DNA from: Uranotaenia lowii
Taxonomy: Eukaryota; Arthropoda; Insecta; Diptera; Culicidae
Length of the DNA: 64,000 nucleotides
Assembly (NCBI RefSeq): GCF_029784155.1
Contig: NC_073693.1
Coordinates: 151,034,843-151,098,842, forward strand
Direction of reading: 5' to 3'
This document shows positions 11,601-26,600 of the stretch, one piece after another (the first letter of the stretch is position 1; each line of letters begins with the position of its first letter). The notes under the pieces are model-generated. The model was not told where the DNA came from and made no database searches. It saw only the letters and a program-made list of their open reading frames with translations. The translations under genes and the position numbers were made by a program.

Positions 11601-14600
11601 ATATACAACACCTTTTACCGTACATCCTGACAGTATGCGAGAGAGTGCAAATTTTGCTCTCAATGCATGCAAACCGTTGCCAGCGACAATATTTGCTGCT
11701 TCTCTCATTGGACAGTTTAACCAAATGGACCTTCTGTTTTTTAGAAATCTGGTTGCACTGCTAATCGCAGAGAGAACAACAAGGTTGTTTTCTCACTTGA
11801 ATCCCGTACGCGGGAGACAAATTTGCAAACATGGCGTAATTTTGTTATATCCGAGTCATTAGACTTTAACTAACCCTTTTTACGATCATTTGCTTGGTTT
11901 GGTAGGAATTACGATTCGCATTAACATTGTTAACGAGTTGAGCTGACATTTCTAATGCGATGTTATGTTTGCTGGGATGTGAATCTAGTAAAAAGTATGG
12001 AATATTTTATGTTGGGTTAATTAACGGCAAATAAATGGAAACCGGACAAGGTTAGAAAAAGTTAGGTTAAGCACAAAATTTTCAGACGAAAATATGCCAT
12101 CACTCGCGTCCAGTTTTGCTTGGTGACAAGCAGGAAGTCCGTACCGAACACAAGTTCAGGTGTAAGTAATGAACCCTTGCGTGTCTACTTTTCATGCAAT
12201 GCTTAGCAAGGAACCAGCAGTGATGTCTATTGGATTTACTGCTTGTCAATGCCAGAAGACATGCCCCATTAAACACTTAATAACCTTTTTGTGTAATAAG
12301 ATACGAAGTTACGGTCTTCGACAAAGCTGTTTAGCGGAAAATTTCCTTTGGAGAATTAATAAATTGGCACACAAACCATTCGCAGACTCGGTTCCACAGA
12401 GGAATCAAAAATGATGTTTAAAACATAAACAATAAACATAAAAGTTCAAATTTACTCATGAAACGTTACTTAAAAATTCTTCAGAAAATGATGGATGAGA
12501 CTTGAACCAAAATCGACTCAGTCTATTGTCCAATAATCAATTCGGCTCTCGAAAAGGGCGATGCATATTCGACGCCATTCGAACTGTCATCGAAACGGCT
12601 GATAGAGCCAGACTCAAGAAGAGAAGAGGGGATAGTTTTAGTGCGGTAGTAACACTGGACGTGCGCAACGCTTTCAATAGTGTCAGCTGGGCAGCGATTG
12701 CACCTTCGCTTATAAAAATGAGGATACCGAAATATCTCTGCAAATTAGTGGAAAGCTATTTCCAGAACCGTAAGCTTCAATATTTACATGACGAGCAAAG
12801 GATTTCAGGAAATGGATGTTACAGCTGGAGTAACGCTGTGGTCGATACTGGAATATTACGTATGATGAGGTGCTGACATTGAGCCTGCCAGAGGGAGTAA
12901 AGTTGGTTGATATCGCGGCCGACTAGCGACGGGTTACTCAACAGAAACCGTCCAGCTTAGAGCTTCAGAGGCTGTAGAAGTGGTAGAAAGCTGGATGCAC
13001 TCCATGAATTTGCAGTTGGCTCACCTCAAAAGCGGGATGGTCCTGATATCAAACCTGATTTCACCGCAAACAGGCAGGATTACAATTGGATCATGCACTA
13101 TTGAATCAAAGCGCGAGCTTAAATATTTGGGTGTGACGATTGACAACCGGCTCAGCTTAAAAAACCATGTTGAGTATGTGTGCAGGAAAGCGGCAACAGC
13201 AACGGCCGCACTTACGAGGATAATGGCGAACTCAGGGATCCGAAGTAGTCAACGGAGGATAATTTCGAGTGTGGTTTCGTGAATCTTTCGGTATGGAGGG
13301 GCGGTCTGGGAATCTGGTCTTAACATTCAGTGTAACCAGCAGAAGCTAAACAGTACAGTACCAAGGCGAATGAATTTGCGGTCATCAGCCCATCTCGGTT
13401 TTTTTTTGTCGAGAACTCCTTTTGCTATAAAACTAGAGGCAAGCAAAACGTGAGAACACGAGCCAAGGATATCTCGATTGGCAACTGGCAGCAGGTGTGG
13501 GACAGCTTAGAAAGAGGAAGGTGGATGGAGAGAATGCATGGCGAAGTGATGCAATTCCTGATTGGTCATCAATGCTTCATGAAATATTACTACAGGTTCG
13601 GACATGTGGTATTGCCGGTCTGCCTAACATGCGCTGACGCGGACGAGACACCCGAACACGTGGTAAGATTGTCCAAGATTTAAAGAAGAACGCCTGCGTA
13701 CCAGACACGACAGCGGGCAAAATGTTGCAGAAGATGTGTGATGACATCAACACTTGGAATGCAGCCAGCGATGGACTCGCCTGGATAATGACTGCTCTGC
13801 AAAGGAGTTGGAGACTGACGCAAATTGCAATCGCCGTAGGATAACTTAACTTTACTGAGCTGAATAAGTCCGAAGCAATCAAATAAACTACGCTAGACTA
13901 TCAGCTAGGCTTGTTGCCGTGTGGCACAATTGCCTGTTCATTGTTGTTTCGATAAAAGTGTCCAATGCCCCTTCAATGTCAAGGAAAGAAGCGAGTGCTA
14001 TTTCTTTTGTCTCAATAGTCTAGTTTTTGCGTTAGGGTATGTGAGGCCGTAACCGTGGACATACATTTTTTGTAAGCGAACTGGAAGATATTGCTATTTA
14101 AAGTACTCGTCAAGTATCATCTCCATGGATTTTTCCCAATAGATCAGTAACCTCAAACCTGGCAGTTTTCACATCATCCTGTTTATCCAATATCGATGGC
14201 GGCAAGCAAATTGATGCCATATATACTGAAATTACTACCGCGTTTGATTCAGTGAAGCCGGAAATTTTGCTCAAGAAGCTACAACATTTAGGATTTTCTG
14301 AAAGACTGTGTGTATGGATCAGGAGCTACCTAACAAACCGTCGTTTAGGTGTCAGAATTGGCTCCGCAGAATCAATCGACTTCATTCCAACTTCAGGGAT
14401 ACCACAAGGCAGTAATTTGAGCCCATTACTGTTAACATGTTCTTGTTGGATGTGGAGTACTCCTGTATGCGGATGATCTGAAAATATTTCTGACCATAAA
14501 CAGCCTTACTGATTGCCACGAATTACAACAATACCTCGATACAGTAGTGAACTGGTGTGCAGTCAACCTTCTAGTTTTGAGTGTTGCTAAGTGTTGTATC

Positions 14601-17600
14601 ATAACTAACATTTGGACGCAGGAAACAAGCTTTCGTGCACGATTATAATATTCTGGGCGAAAAATTGCATCGTGTAGACCAAATTAAAAATCTTGGTATT
14701 ATTCTAGACAGTCATATGACCTTCAAGCACCACTACTCGGCAACTATCGAGGAAGCTAACCGAATGCTGTTATCTTACGTTTGAGTAAAGAATTCACTAA
14801 TCCTGTCTGCCTGCGAGCTCTATACTGTTGTTTGGTTCGATCAAAATTTGAATTTGCAAGCCTGCAAGCCTATTGAAGCTGTGTGGATTGCACGTTTCGA
14901 AGCAATTCAAAGAAGATTCGTACGATATGCTCTTCGGGAGTCACGACGACTTATTCACCTTGGGGAAAGGAGTTCATGCTTATGGGAACTACTCTAGAAC
15001 TAGAGAGGATCTTGATGCATCCCCGAATAGTTGTGTAAATGTCGTCTCGCAAGTGTACTGCAACGTGTATGCATCCAGGAAAAGAGGATATATAAGTATA
15101 TGTTTAAGGTTGTTCCTCAGTAATACCGTGGCAATCACAAGCACGAGTAGAGCAACCATTTTGAAGAATAGTTTAAGTGGGCAGATGTGTTTTAGTGCAT
15201 AAACGGTATACGTGGTTATAACATGAAATGACTAGTTGTATTAATCAGAGGTATGAAGGTAAAATGTAAAATCGAAAATCAAAGATGAAACGCACATCTG
15301 ATGAACTTTTCTGCACACTTGTTGAGTTCTGCCGCACATTTCGTGAATTTTGTTCACACTTGATGAATTCTGCCGCACAATTTGAATGATTTTTTTTTCC
15401 ATTCAGAAGTTAGGTAAAAGTTGTAAATTAGATCCCTAAATGTTATGAATGAATTTTAGGATACTTTTAGCATCTGTTTGGGTTGGAAATGTGGTGAATT
15501 AGTTGATGCAAGTTTTGGAGTCAATTTGAATGATTTTGTTTCCATTCAGAAGTTAGGTAAAAGTTGTGATGAATTTTGCTGCACATCTGGTAAATTTCCA
15601 CCCGTTCAAGCGCACAATTCCCTTTCCCATCAGAGACAAAAAAGGATGAAACAAAAACCATCAGCCAAACGGAAGACAGCCAATGCAGTGCGTTTTTTGG
15701 TAATTGGCGGTGGCAGAAGGATTATGATAATAAACTCTCGTTTGCTAACCGACTCAGATGGTCCACTGGGTAAGATACCGGACTGGTAAGCCGAGATAAG
15801 GTGTTGCAGTGAGTTCGATTATCAATCACAAACACAACTATAATTTGATTTTTTTCTCACTGATGTAAAAAAACGCTATAAAATCAAATAAATTTATTAA
15901 TTGGCTGTGTTTAAAATCAAACAACACTTGCTAATGATCGGTTGCATATATCACTCGCTCACTGCCTGAACTATTCACTCCTGATACTAGACCAACATGA
16001 TTCGCCGATTGCATCGCTCATTGCACTGTGGTCCAAAAGGGCTAAAAGTGGAACTTTTTTCGTAGCGCCTCTGTCTTTCATCTTTTCTCTTGAGTTTCTT
16101 CAGAACATTTGCTTCTTCAAACATGCTTCATAACTTCAAAGCATCAAAAGTTAGTCAAAGTCCACTTTAAAAAAATTGAAAATTCTTACTTGTTTATTTC
16201 AATAGATAGAGCTTTACTTTATACTACAAAGTTGTAGAATACGTGAAAATATGAAACTTTGTTGAACACATCAAAACTCTATCTCTTTTCAGAGCAGAGT
16301 TATAAAGGTTTTATTGTGAAAGTTATTTAAAAGTTAGTTTTTTAAACTTAACAATAGTTAGATGAGGAGTTCTAAACATTTATTGGGGCATTCAAATCAC
16401 ACGTTTTGCACAAAATTTCAATATTCTACGACGTTTCCTAGCCAACTTATTGCTACTTTAAGTTTTATTTTTATTCAACTTCACGAGCGTTTATTGCAAA
16501 AACGTGCAAGTTAATTTTCAAGACTAATAAACCACATTAAAGCTTGAACTAAGTGCAACAAATTGGTGTTGTTGTCATTTGTCTCCACGCGCTTATATTT
16601 GAACACAACAAGCATATATTTGATGTGTTTTACGTGTATCCATACAAAAATTAGTTTTCAACTGCCTTCTGGCTTCGTTTTGCGTAGCATCTGCGTAGCC
16701 TGGAAATCAATTTTTCCATTTTTTGTATGGAAACACGTAAAACACATCAAATATATGCTTGTTGTGTTCAAATATAAGGGCGTGGAGACAAATGACAACA
16801 ACATCAATTTGTTGCACTTAGTTCAAGCTTTAATGTGGTTTATTAGTTTTGAAAATTCACTTGCACGTTTTTGCAATAAACGCTCGTGAAGTTGAGTAAA
16901 AATAAAACTAAAAGTTGCAATAAGTTGGCTAGGAAACGTCGTAGAATGTTGAAATCTTGTGCAAAACGTGTAATTTTAATGCCCCAACAAATGTTTACAA
17001 CATCTTGTTCATGTAAATCCTCATCTTACTATTGTTAAGTTTAAAAAACTAACTTTTAAATAACTTTCAAAATAAAACCTTTATAACTCTGCTTTGAAAA
17101 GAGATAGAGTTTTGACATGTTCAACAAAGTTTCATATTTTCACGTATTCTACAACTTTGCTTTGTAGTATAAAGTAAAGCTCTATCTATTGAAATAAAAA
17201 AGTAAGAATTTTCAATTTTTTTATAGTGGATTTTGACTAACTTTTGATGCTTTCAAGTTATGAAACATGTTTGAAGAAGCAAATGTTCTGAAGACACTCA
17301 AGAGAAAAGATGAAAGACAGAGGCGCTACGAAAAACATTCCACTTTTAGCCCTTTTGGACCACAGTGCATTGGTGAGATTCCAATTTGCTGATGGTGCTG
17401 CACTGTTTTGACAGCAAACATCGTGCGAGGTGATCTGTATTTTAGCGATGGATAGAACGAACGATTATCGGATAGGTCCAGTAGCAATCGATAAAAAAAT
17501 CCGATCGCTGTACGATCAGTTGCGAAAGCAATCAGGAACATTCATTAAAAATGAGTGATTTCCGGAACACTGGTTTGAACACAAACTCAGTACTAGTAAC

Positions 17601-20600
17601 AAAGACAAACGCATTCGTGTTATGAGGGCAAAATAACCAAGAAATTTGATTCCATGGAAGCTGCTTGTTTGAGTGTAGATTTGACGCTGACAATGAAATC
17701 CCAATTAAAAAAGAACTCACCTCAAATCCAGCCACTGAGCCGACAGTTTCAAATCCGCAATACACGTCTCCCCAGCGCATCCCGTTTTGAATGATATTTT
17801 CTCTCGGACGTGATGCAAAGCGTTAGGATCTGTCAGGACGCATCGCTCACAAAAGTCACTGTTCGCAGGGATCTTACTAATGACACCGTAAGTAAAATCC
17901 ACCAAAATAGGTTTGTAGATGTCAGCAAACGATGTTTTAACACGAACGTCGAATTCCTGGCAAAAATCATCGTAATTAATCGTTCCGGCTCCCTGCAGAA
18001 TATTTTTCCCATCGTTCAGCTGAGCACGTCCATTCAGAGTGTCTATTTTGAGCGTATAATTGAAACCGACATCGTGCTGAATGTTGGTCGGGGATTCGTA
18101 TCTCCAACAAGCCGTTAGCTGGAAGGCTGTATCTTCAGGTGCCAATTCTCGTTTTGATGAAGTTATTACGCTGAATATTCGAACCGTTGGATAGGTTTTG
18201 TACACGTAAACTTGTTCTGCGTTCGGTGCTCCAATTGCTATATCATTGTAGCCATTCTGATCGATATCGGAGCACCGGGAAATGCTGTGACCGAACATAG
18301 GTTTGGTAGTTGGGTCCGTAAAATCGTTTTCGGGAGACATGATTTTTTGTGACGGTTTAGACTGAAGCCCATTTGGAGATCCATGGAAAATATATACTGC
18401 TCCGTTACCCTCGAATGGCGCTCCGATGGCGATATCTGAAAAAAGTATATGATTGAAATAAATTTTGAAAATAATAAAATGAACTGTCATACCATTAAAT
18501 CCGTCATTGTTTATATCACCGATCTTGGCCAAACTGATTCCAAACCGACCACTGTATGGATATTCTGTACTCAAGGTAGTTTGATGGTAGAAATTAAGTT
18601 TCCCTTCATTAATCCATATATAGACAACTCCTTGTTCATATTCGGAATCGATGCTGTGCATTGGTGCTGAGATGGCCAAGTCAGGCAATCCATCTCCGTT
18701 GAAATCCTCTGTCAGCAGAGCATATCCGAAGTATTCCCCTTGCTGTTGTCCAGGAAATCGAGACTTTATTTCGATCTGTGTTTCTGCGAAGGCGTCTGCA
18801 TTTATTATATCAAAAATATAAACAGTACCAGTCTGCAGATCCATTTGAGGAGCACTGGCAACGTACAGGATTTTATTTTTGTCCTCAAAGGATCCGGAGC
18901 TAACCGCAAAACCGAAGTATGAGTCATCTTCCAACTCGGGAGTGAAGTACGGATTCGGTACATCACTGAAATAGTTAACAATTTGTCTTTTAGATCGATC
19001 CAAAACTGGCTGAGATCGTCTCAATTCAGATCCATCTCGTCGACTTAGCCCTCCCAAATCTTCGTTGATCTGCCGCCTGTAACGAATTACCGTACCGCGC
19101 CAGTTGAAAACTCCTGGAGCACCGATCAATACTTCTTCGCTGTTATCTGTCATATGAACACTCAAACCTTGTTCGCCATACATATAGTTGTAGAACTGGA
19201 CTCCGTCCTTCTTCGGGTCTTTGTAAAGCTGTTTGTCTAGAGCGAGAGTAAAGAAAAAAAAACCTAGTACATTTTTTCCAACTGATGAAGCGAACATAAC
19301 GTACTTTTTACTCGAAGTGGATAAACTGGACGAATAATCTTGGGTTCATTTCCTTCGGTTTCTGGTGTCACGTAGCACATCCCATGTAACAGGTAATAGT
19401 CAACCAGCTCGCTTACGATTTTAGGCGCACAGACGACAAAAGGAAGTTTTTCCGATGATCCCAGCCCATCCATACTCGCTCCCAAAAATTGAAAATCCTT
19501 CTTCTCCGAGCTATAGGCAAACGGTTCGTTCTCGTTGTTTGTGTTGCCCATTTTGTCGAAATAAAACGGTTCACATTGCCCTCGGTCGAAGAAGCACTTG
19601 TAGATGGCTCCCGTTTCGTTGATCCTGCGTTGCGAAGCTAAATTAGATTGAGCCTGGGGTGCGCCGACGATGACACTGTAATCGGTTAAGGAAGAACGGT
19701 TAAACTCAAACAGACAAATGTTCTGAGTCTATAGGTCATTTTAAGTCAAGTGAAATTTCGCCATATTTATAAATTCTTCGCATATTAACAGGAATAGTTA
19801 TTTTATCCAAGATCAGGGATGAGAATGTCATCCAAAAGACAGTCGCGATCGTGACAGTCGCATAACATTTTCCAATGACATTCGAAAATGTCGCAGTGAC
19901 ATTGACGGTCATCCAAAAAAATGTTAAACGACTGGAAAAAATGTCATTCGATTTTGCAATGACAGTCGCTCAGAAAAATGTCATCGAATTATTCATCTCG
20001 ATAACATTTTTGACTTGCGACAGTCGAAGATTCTGTTGGTCCTCTGACTGTCGGAATGAAATTTTTTAATTTTCGATTCCGTGACTGTCATGGAAAAATT
20101 TTAAAAATGTCATGGTTTTGACAGTCATGACATTCATTGGCCACGGCCAATCTGGCCGATTCCGAAACCCGGAAAATCAAAATGATCAGATTTTAACTTG
20201 CGACACATCATTGGAAAGCTCTTGGCCTGTACATGATGGGTCCTGGCCACGGCCAATCTGACCGGTTCCGAAATCCGGAAAATCAAAATGATCAGATTTT
20301 AACTTGCGACACATCATTAGAAAGCTCTTGTCCTGTACATGATGGGAATTGATAGGAAAAGTGGTTCGGGGCCATCTGGTCCTGGCCACGGCCAATCTGG
20401 CCGGTTCCGAAACCCGGAAAATCAAAATGATCAGATTTTAGAATCATTAGAAAGCTCTTGGCCTGTACATGATGGGAATTGATAGGAAAAGTGGTTCCGA
20501 AACCCGGAAAATCAAAATGATCAGATTTTAGAATCATTAGAAAGCTCTTGGCCTGTACATGATGGGAATTGATAGGAAAAGTGGTTCGGGGCCATCTGGT

Positions 20601-23600
20601 CCTGGCCACGGCCAATCTGGCCGGTTCCGAAACCCGGAAAATCAAAATGATCAGATTTTAACTTGCGACACATTATTGGAAAGCTCTTGGCCTGTACATG
20701 ATGGGAATTGATAGGAAAAGTGGTTCGGGGCCATCTGGTCCTGCCCACGGCCAATCTGGCCGTGTGGGGGATGTTTCGGAACCAACAGAATGGATTTTAC
20801 ACTTACTTACAGCACAGAATTAACTTTATTCTTCCGACCTAGAAACTTGCCTCAACTGCGCTCTCTTCCATCCGCTAAACCTCTCCCCCTCCTCGCCTCC
20901 AGTACAGGGGTAGGACACTTCACAAGCAAGGGATAAGACACAAGTTCTATTAAAGGTATAGCACCTATCTAGACCCTACAATCCCCCCTTAGTTTTATTT
21001 GAATTTATTGTTAATGTGGAACGTAATCCATAAATTTAGCAGGTTCTGTTCGTGCACGCTTTGTACGCGTGCGCTGTTCTTCTGGTGATGATGAACCAGC
21101 TGATGTTTGTAGCTGTTGACTGTTTGGTTCCTCCGACTGTAGCGATTCTGCTGCTAATTGTTCATGTTGTGTAGGCAGGAGATCGTCTTCCGGGTCAATC
21201 CGCTTGAGGTCAGCCACATTCCGTCGGTATTCCTTTCCATCATCCATTGAACGCACTGTTGTATCTGCACCTGTCCTCCTGATCACAACAAATTCTTCGG
21301 GAGCGAAAGTAGAACTCAGTTTATTCTCTTTGCGCATACGCTTCATCAAAACACGATCTCCAACCTTTATCTCACTTGCACGTGCTCGACGCTTCGCATC
21401 AGCTGCGACTCTTCCCTTTTCCTTTTGTAATTTATCGTGATCTCGTATATCTTCATCCATGTTAGAAATAAGCGGAATTTGTGGTAGCTTGGAGCGTATT
21501 CTTCGACCGAACAGTAATTCTGATGGTGATCGACCTGTTGTTGGATGCGGTGTGGCGTGATATGATAGCATATATTGACAAAGAACTTGCCTCCAGTTTT
21601 GGCCCAGCTCTTGCGCAATTCTCATCCTTTTCAGGATAGAACGATATTGCCTCTCGACTTCCCCATTTTGTTGAGGCCAGTACGGAATGGTATTAACTAG
21701 CCTGATGCCAAACTCCTCACAGAAGGATTTAAATTCCTCACAATTTCCGCTGAGCTGTGGACCATTGTCAGCTCGAATGGTAAGGGGCACTCCAAAACGA
21801 CTAAAGATTTTAATCAACTCTTCGATTGTATGCTTCGTGGTGATTTGTTGCATTTCACAGACTTCTACATATCGGCTGTAGTAATCTACAACTACAAGCA
21901 ACGTCTCCCCATTGGGTAGTGGTCCAAGAAAATCTATCGCGACATCTTCCCATGGCCCGTTTGGTATCTCCTTTCTAACCATAGGTTGTGGAGGATCAGG
22001 AGTTGAAACTAAAAGACAACCGCGACATTTCTTAACAAACGCCTCCACCGCGACATCCATTTTGGGCCACCAAACTGCACCTCGAAGATGAGACTTCATC
22101 GTCCGGACTCCCAAATGTCCTTCATGAGCAATCTTGATAACCCTCTCACGCAACGAACTAGGTATGACAATTCTATCTGTGCGCAGTAGAACCTCTCCGA
22201 ACCGACACAGCTCATTGGAAATTACCCGGAACGATAGAGGTAGTTGGTCAATACACCCGTTGTCAATAGCTTTTAGGACTTCTTGGAGCTCCAGATCTTC
22301 CTTGGTTGCTTCTACAATTTCCTCCCATCGAAGAGCAGCGGAAGTTGCAGCCGATAAGGCAACTTGTTTAATAAAAAGTTCTTCCCTTGGATCAAAAGGA
22401 ACTGGTGTTAAGGTACTCAGCCGTGAAAGGACATCGGCTAGATTTTTCTCTCCCGAAATATGAGTCACCCAATAGTCGAAGGCTTGGAGTCGAAGAACCC
22501 AACGCTCTATTCTGGAGCATGGTCGGGATCTCACAGTAAACAAGTAAACCAACGCTTTACAATCGGTTAAAATATCAAATTGACGGCCATATAAGTATAC
22601 TTGAAACCGTTCTACGCTCCAAACTATTGCTAAAGCCTCCTTCTCTGTTTGGCAATACCGTCTTTCCGTGTCAGTAAGAGACTTCGAAGCACAAGTAACC
22701 ACTCGGCTGTTCCCTTCCGCATCAGTTTGAAGCAATAATGCCCCAAGACCCGTCGGACTGGCGTCCGCCATCACTGTCGTTCTGTGATTTTGATTGAAAA
22801 ACCCTAAACATAGAACCTCAGTCATTGCAGCTTTGATACTGTCGAATGAGCTCTGATGACGCGCAGACCATTCAAACTTCGAGTCTTTCTTAGTCAATAG
22901 ACGAAGTGGCTCATCCAATGTTGCCAAATTTGGAATAAATTTGTTGAGGTAATTGGCTAGCCCTAAAAAGCTACGAACCTCTGCTTCATTTTCCGGTCGC
23001 CGAAATGATCGAATGGTGTCCACCTTGCTGTCAGCAGGAGCAATGCCTTCAACGGTAATTTTATGACCCAAGAATACTATTTCGGTAGCCCGAAATACGC
23101 ATTTCTCCCAATTTAATTCCACTCTGCGCTCATCAAATCGTTTTAGGACCTATTAATAGTGTAATACGATAAACAAGAATTTTATTTTGAAACAAATTAT
23201 GAAATAGTGCAAGAGAAACAAACATCATTTATTTCTAAATCTCTAATCGCTCAACATACCACGTTCAGTCGTGTATCGTGCTCCTCTCGCCCGTTGCCTT
23301 CAACGATAACATCGTCCAGGTACCAGTACGTTCCTTCGCAACCCGCTAAGATCTGGTCCATCACTTTCTGGAACAGCTCCGGCGCGGTGACAAGGCCAAA
23401 GGGAAGTCGTTTGAAACGAAATAGCCCTTTGTTGGTGATGAAAACAGTGACGTCACGTGACTCTTCCGCTAGCTCGACTTGTAGAAACGCTTCCTTGATG
23501 TCCAACTTACTCCAGTACTTTCCCCTTCCTAGCCTTGCAAGGTACTCGTCGACGACGGGCATCGGGTGTCTCTCCCGAAGAACCGCTTCATTGACGCGAC

Positions 23601-26600
23601 GGAGGTCCAGGCAAATCCTAGGTTCTCCATTGGACTTACCGACGACAACGAGAGGAGACACCCAAGATGCTGGCCCTTGCTTTACCTCGATTATATCTTT
23701 AACGAGTAGCTGCTCCAACTTCCGGTTGACGGCCTCTTCAAGCGGTATTGGGATTCGCCGAATGGGTTGGAAAACTGGCTTTACAGTCGGATCCATATGG
23801 ATTTGCACTTGGATATCTTTGATCTTAGAGAATGGTTTTGTATCACTCGAAACCTGGTACGCATCCAATCCAACCTTGAGGAGTCCCAACTGTTTGGAAG
23901 TACTGTCGCCGAGTAAAGACCGCTGTCCTCCTTTGATGACATAAAACTCTGCCTCGACCGAACTATTTCCAGCTTTAACATTTGCTACAAATGTTCCGAT
24001 GATAGGCAAAGGCGAGTCGTTTGCATAGCCTTTGAGGATTCGGGAGCTACCTTTGATACATTTGCGTACGACGACCTTGGCTTGTTTCAACCGTTCCCAT
24101 TCTGAATCCGGAATAAGGTTGGCATCCGATCCCGAATCAACAAGTAGATCCACATCGACACCACCAATTTCACACGTGATAACATTGGTGTTGCTCCCCG
24201 AATAGAATGTATAGTAAGTTTTATTCGACTCTGGCTGCTCTGAGTGTCCTTTATTTAACTGAGTGTGTACGCTTGTTTCCTCTTCTACAGCACGAATTAA
24301 ATTTTTCTCTGTCGGAATTGGCTTCTTCGAATTACGCAAACGGCAACAAGACTCATAATGTCCAGAAAGTTTACACCTACGACACTCGATGTTTCGTGCT
24401 GGGCATCTCCTGTCAGTAGAGATGTGGTCGCGCCGGCCGCAGTTATAGCACCGGTAGATCCGAGGGTAGGAGAATTTGTTAAACTTCTTCAAATCGTGTT
24501 GTACTTCTCGTGGCTTAGGATTGCGTTCTTTGCCAGATGCAGCGGTAATTTTGTACGCATGATGTCCAACAGAGTTCTCCTTTGGCTCTCCGTTTAAGTC
24601 CCTCACTTGTACTTCGATACTCTCCAAAGCTACACCTAGAGATTCTATCTCTGTAAGTGAACGATCTTGCTGTAAGATGCGACGGCGTAATTCCACAGAC
24701 GAACAACCCTCAATTATCGCATCCGTAAGAAATATCTCTGTTAAAACATCTCTGACCTCGATCGAATACTTATCAAAGCCACAATCTGAAGCTTGCTGCC
24801 GTAATCGCAACGTAAAGTCAGAGAATCTTTCTCCGTCTTTTTGCTTCATTTGCCTTAACTTGTGACGTTCAAGACAATCCTGCCGGCACGGTTGAAAAAA
24901 TCCATCAAGTGCATTGATAGCGACGTCATACCATTGCTTTTCCACCGAAACCAGAGGAAAATTCTCACGACCCGGAAGGTTATAAAAAACACGTTGGAGT
25001 TGAGGCCCTCCCAAGTGAAGAAGCTTGGCTCGTTTCTTCTTCTGATCCTCGATATCGTAGGCTTCGAAATAGCACTCTAAAGCGCCCTTCCAGATCCTCC
25101 ATTCATTATACAAACGATGTTTTTCAATATCATCGCAACGAAATTGCTGCACTGGCCGGCTATCATCTACCTGTAATGAACGTTTACATAAATTTCTGTC
25201 AGTTACTTACTTCGTAATATTTTGTGTTTATTTTCCACTCATAGTAACAATAATCAATTTGTGAATAAATACACAAAATATCCAATATAGTTTTCGTCAT
25301 TATTTATTTCACAACATAAAAGAAAATAGCCTTCTCAAATTATTGATATTCCGACCCAGAACTCGGTAACCGATCCCGTGATCATAGCACTGATCACCTC
25401 CTATAGCAACTACTATAGGCACTTGCCCTGATCAAACTAATGCTCAACACATAACAACGATATTTGCTCAGATTGCTACTCCGCTACACGGCTGCAATCC
25501 GTCTATAACGACTGCCATAGACACAAACTACTCAACTTCACTAAACCTCCAGGCATTATGTGTAAGGTGTGTACTTCTCCCGTGGTCTAAAAAATTAACC
25601 ACCTCCTGTAGCAAACAGCCACAGGTACATCTCATCAGTTGACCCCTGATCAACACACTGATCAGCTCCTATAACTGCTATAGGCACATACCCACATATT
25701 TTTTTCTTTTTTTTCTATTTAGCAGCAAAATTTATTCCATCGCTTACCCACTTTCCTATTTTCTTCACTGGTTAAACGCAATCGACAACAATTTATCCTT
25801 GTTTCAATAAATCAGCACTTCCCGGTTTACGCACCTCAATCTCAAAATAAACACAACATATCCGTCTTTGTTTATCAATTTAACAGCTCGCACAACATAG
25901 CTCTCCGCACACAAAACTTTCGAGGCCGGAAATTAGCAAAATTTTGCTCAAATTTGACCAGCTAAAATCTTAGCAATCAATTTAGCAATTTTTTCGAACT
26001 AAAATTTTAGCAAACGAGCGAAAAATTTAGCCGCCGCTATTTTTGCTCACTTTTTTAGCAAAAACCGGAGAAAAAGATCGCCCGGACCTGAAATTTTAAA
26101 ATTTATGGGTTTTCTGTGGTGATTTAGGGGGAATGTTTGATTCTTAAATACAATACTTAAATTTCATTCACTTTTAATTTATTTTTCACATTTTTCTTAA
26201 AAATTTTGACACTTTGTAGAACAGAAGTTCCGATCCTGGGGACGCACCTTCCGGTGAGCGGATTGCAATGCCATTCTTACCAACGAATGCACTAAGTTGT
26301 GTGTCGGATGGAGCTCGTTGAATTTTCAGTCTCGGCCCTTTCCATTTCCAGACTGTTGAGGATTTCTTTTTGAAGTTGTAACCTGGTAGAAAAATAATAA
26401 ACAATTAAAAAGTTGGAAAATCTTTATAATTTATAATTGATCCTACCTGTACGCTTCCGGCGTCGATTAGGCTAGTATATCGTAGTTGACTTAGCCACCT
26501 TTAGGAGCACCAGAATCAAACTTTCGGAACCGCGCTCAATCGTGTCAGTTTGTTTTTTTCCTCCCAACACGCGGCGGCTGCTGTCTGTGCACAAAGCAGC

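Noticed and set aside
19676..19720. Alternative start of exon 2 further upstream (frame open through ...DYSVIVGAP)
   Set aside because: The frame is open, but using the acceptor before the VIVGAP motif gives correct phase with exon 1 and a total length divisible by three.
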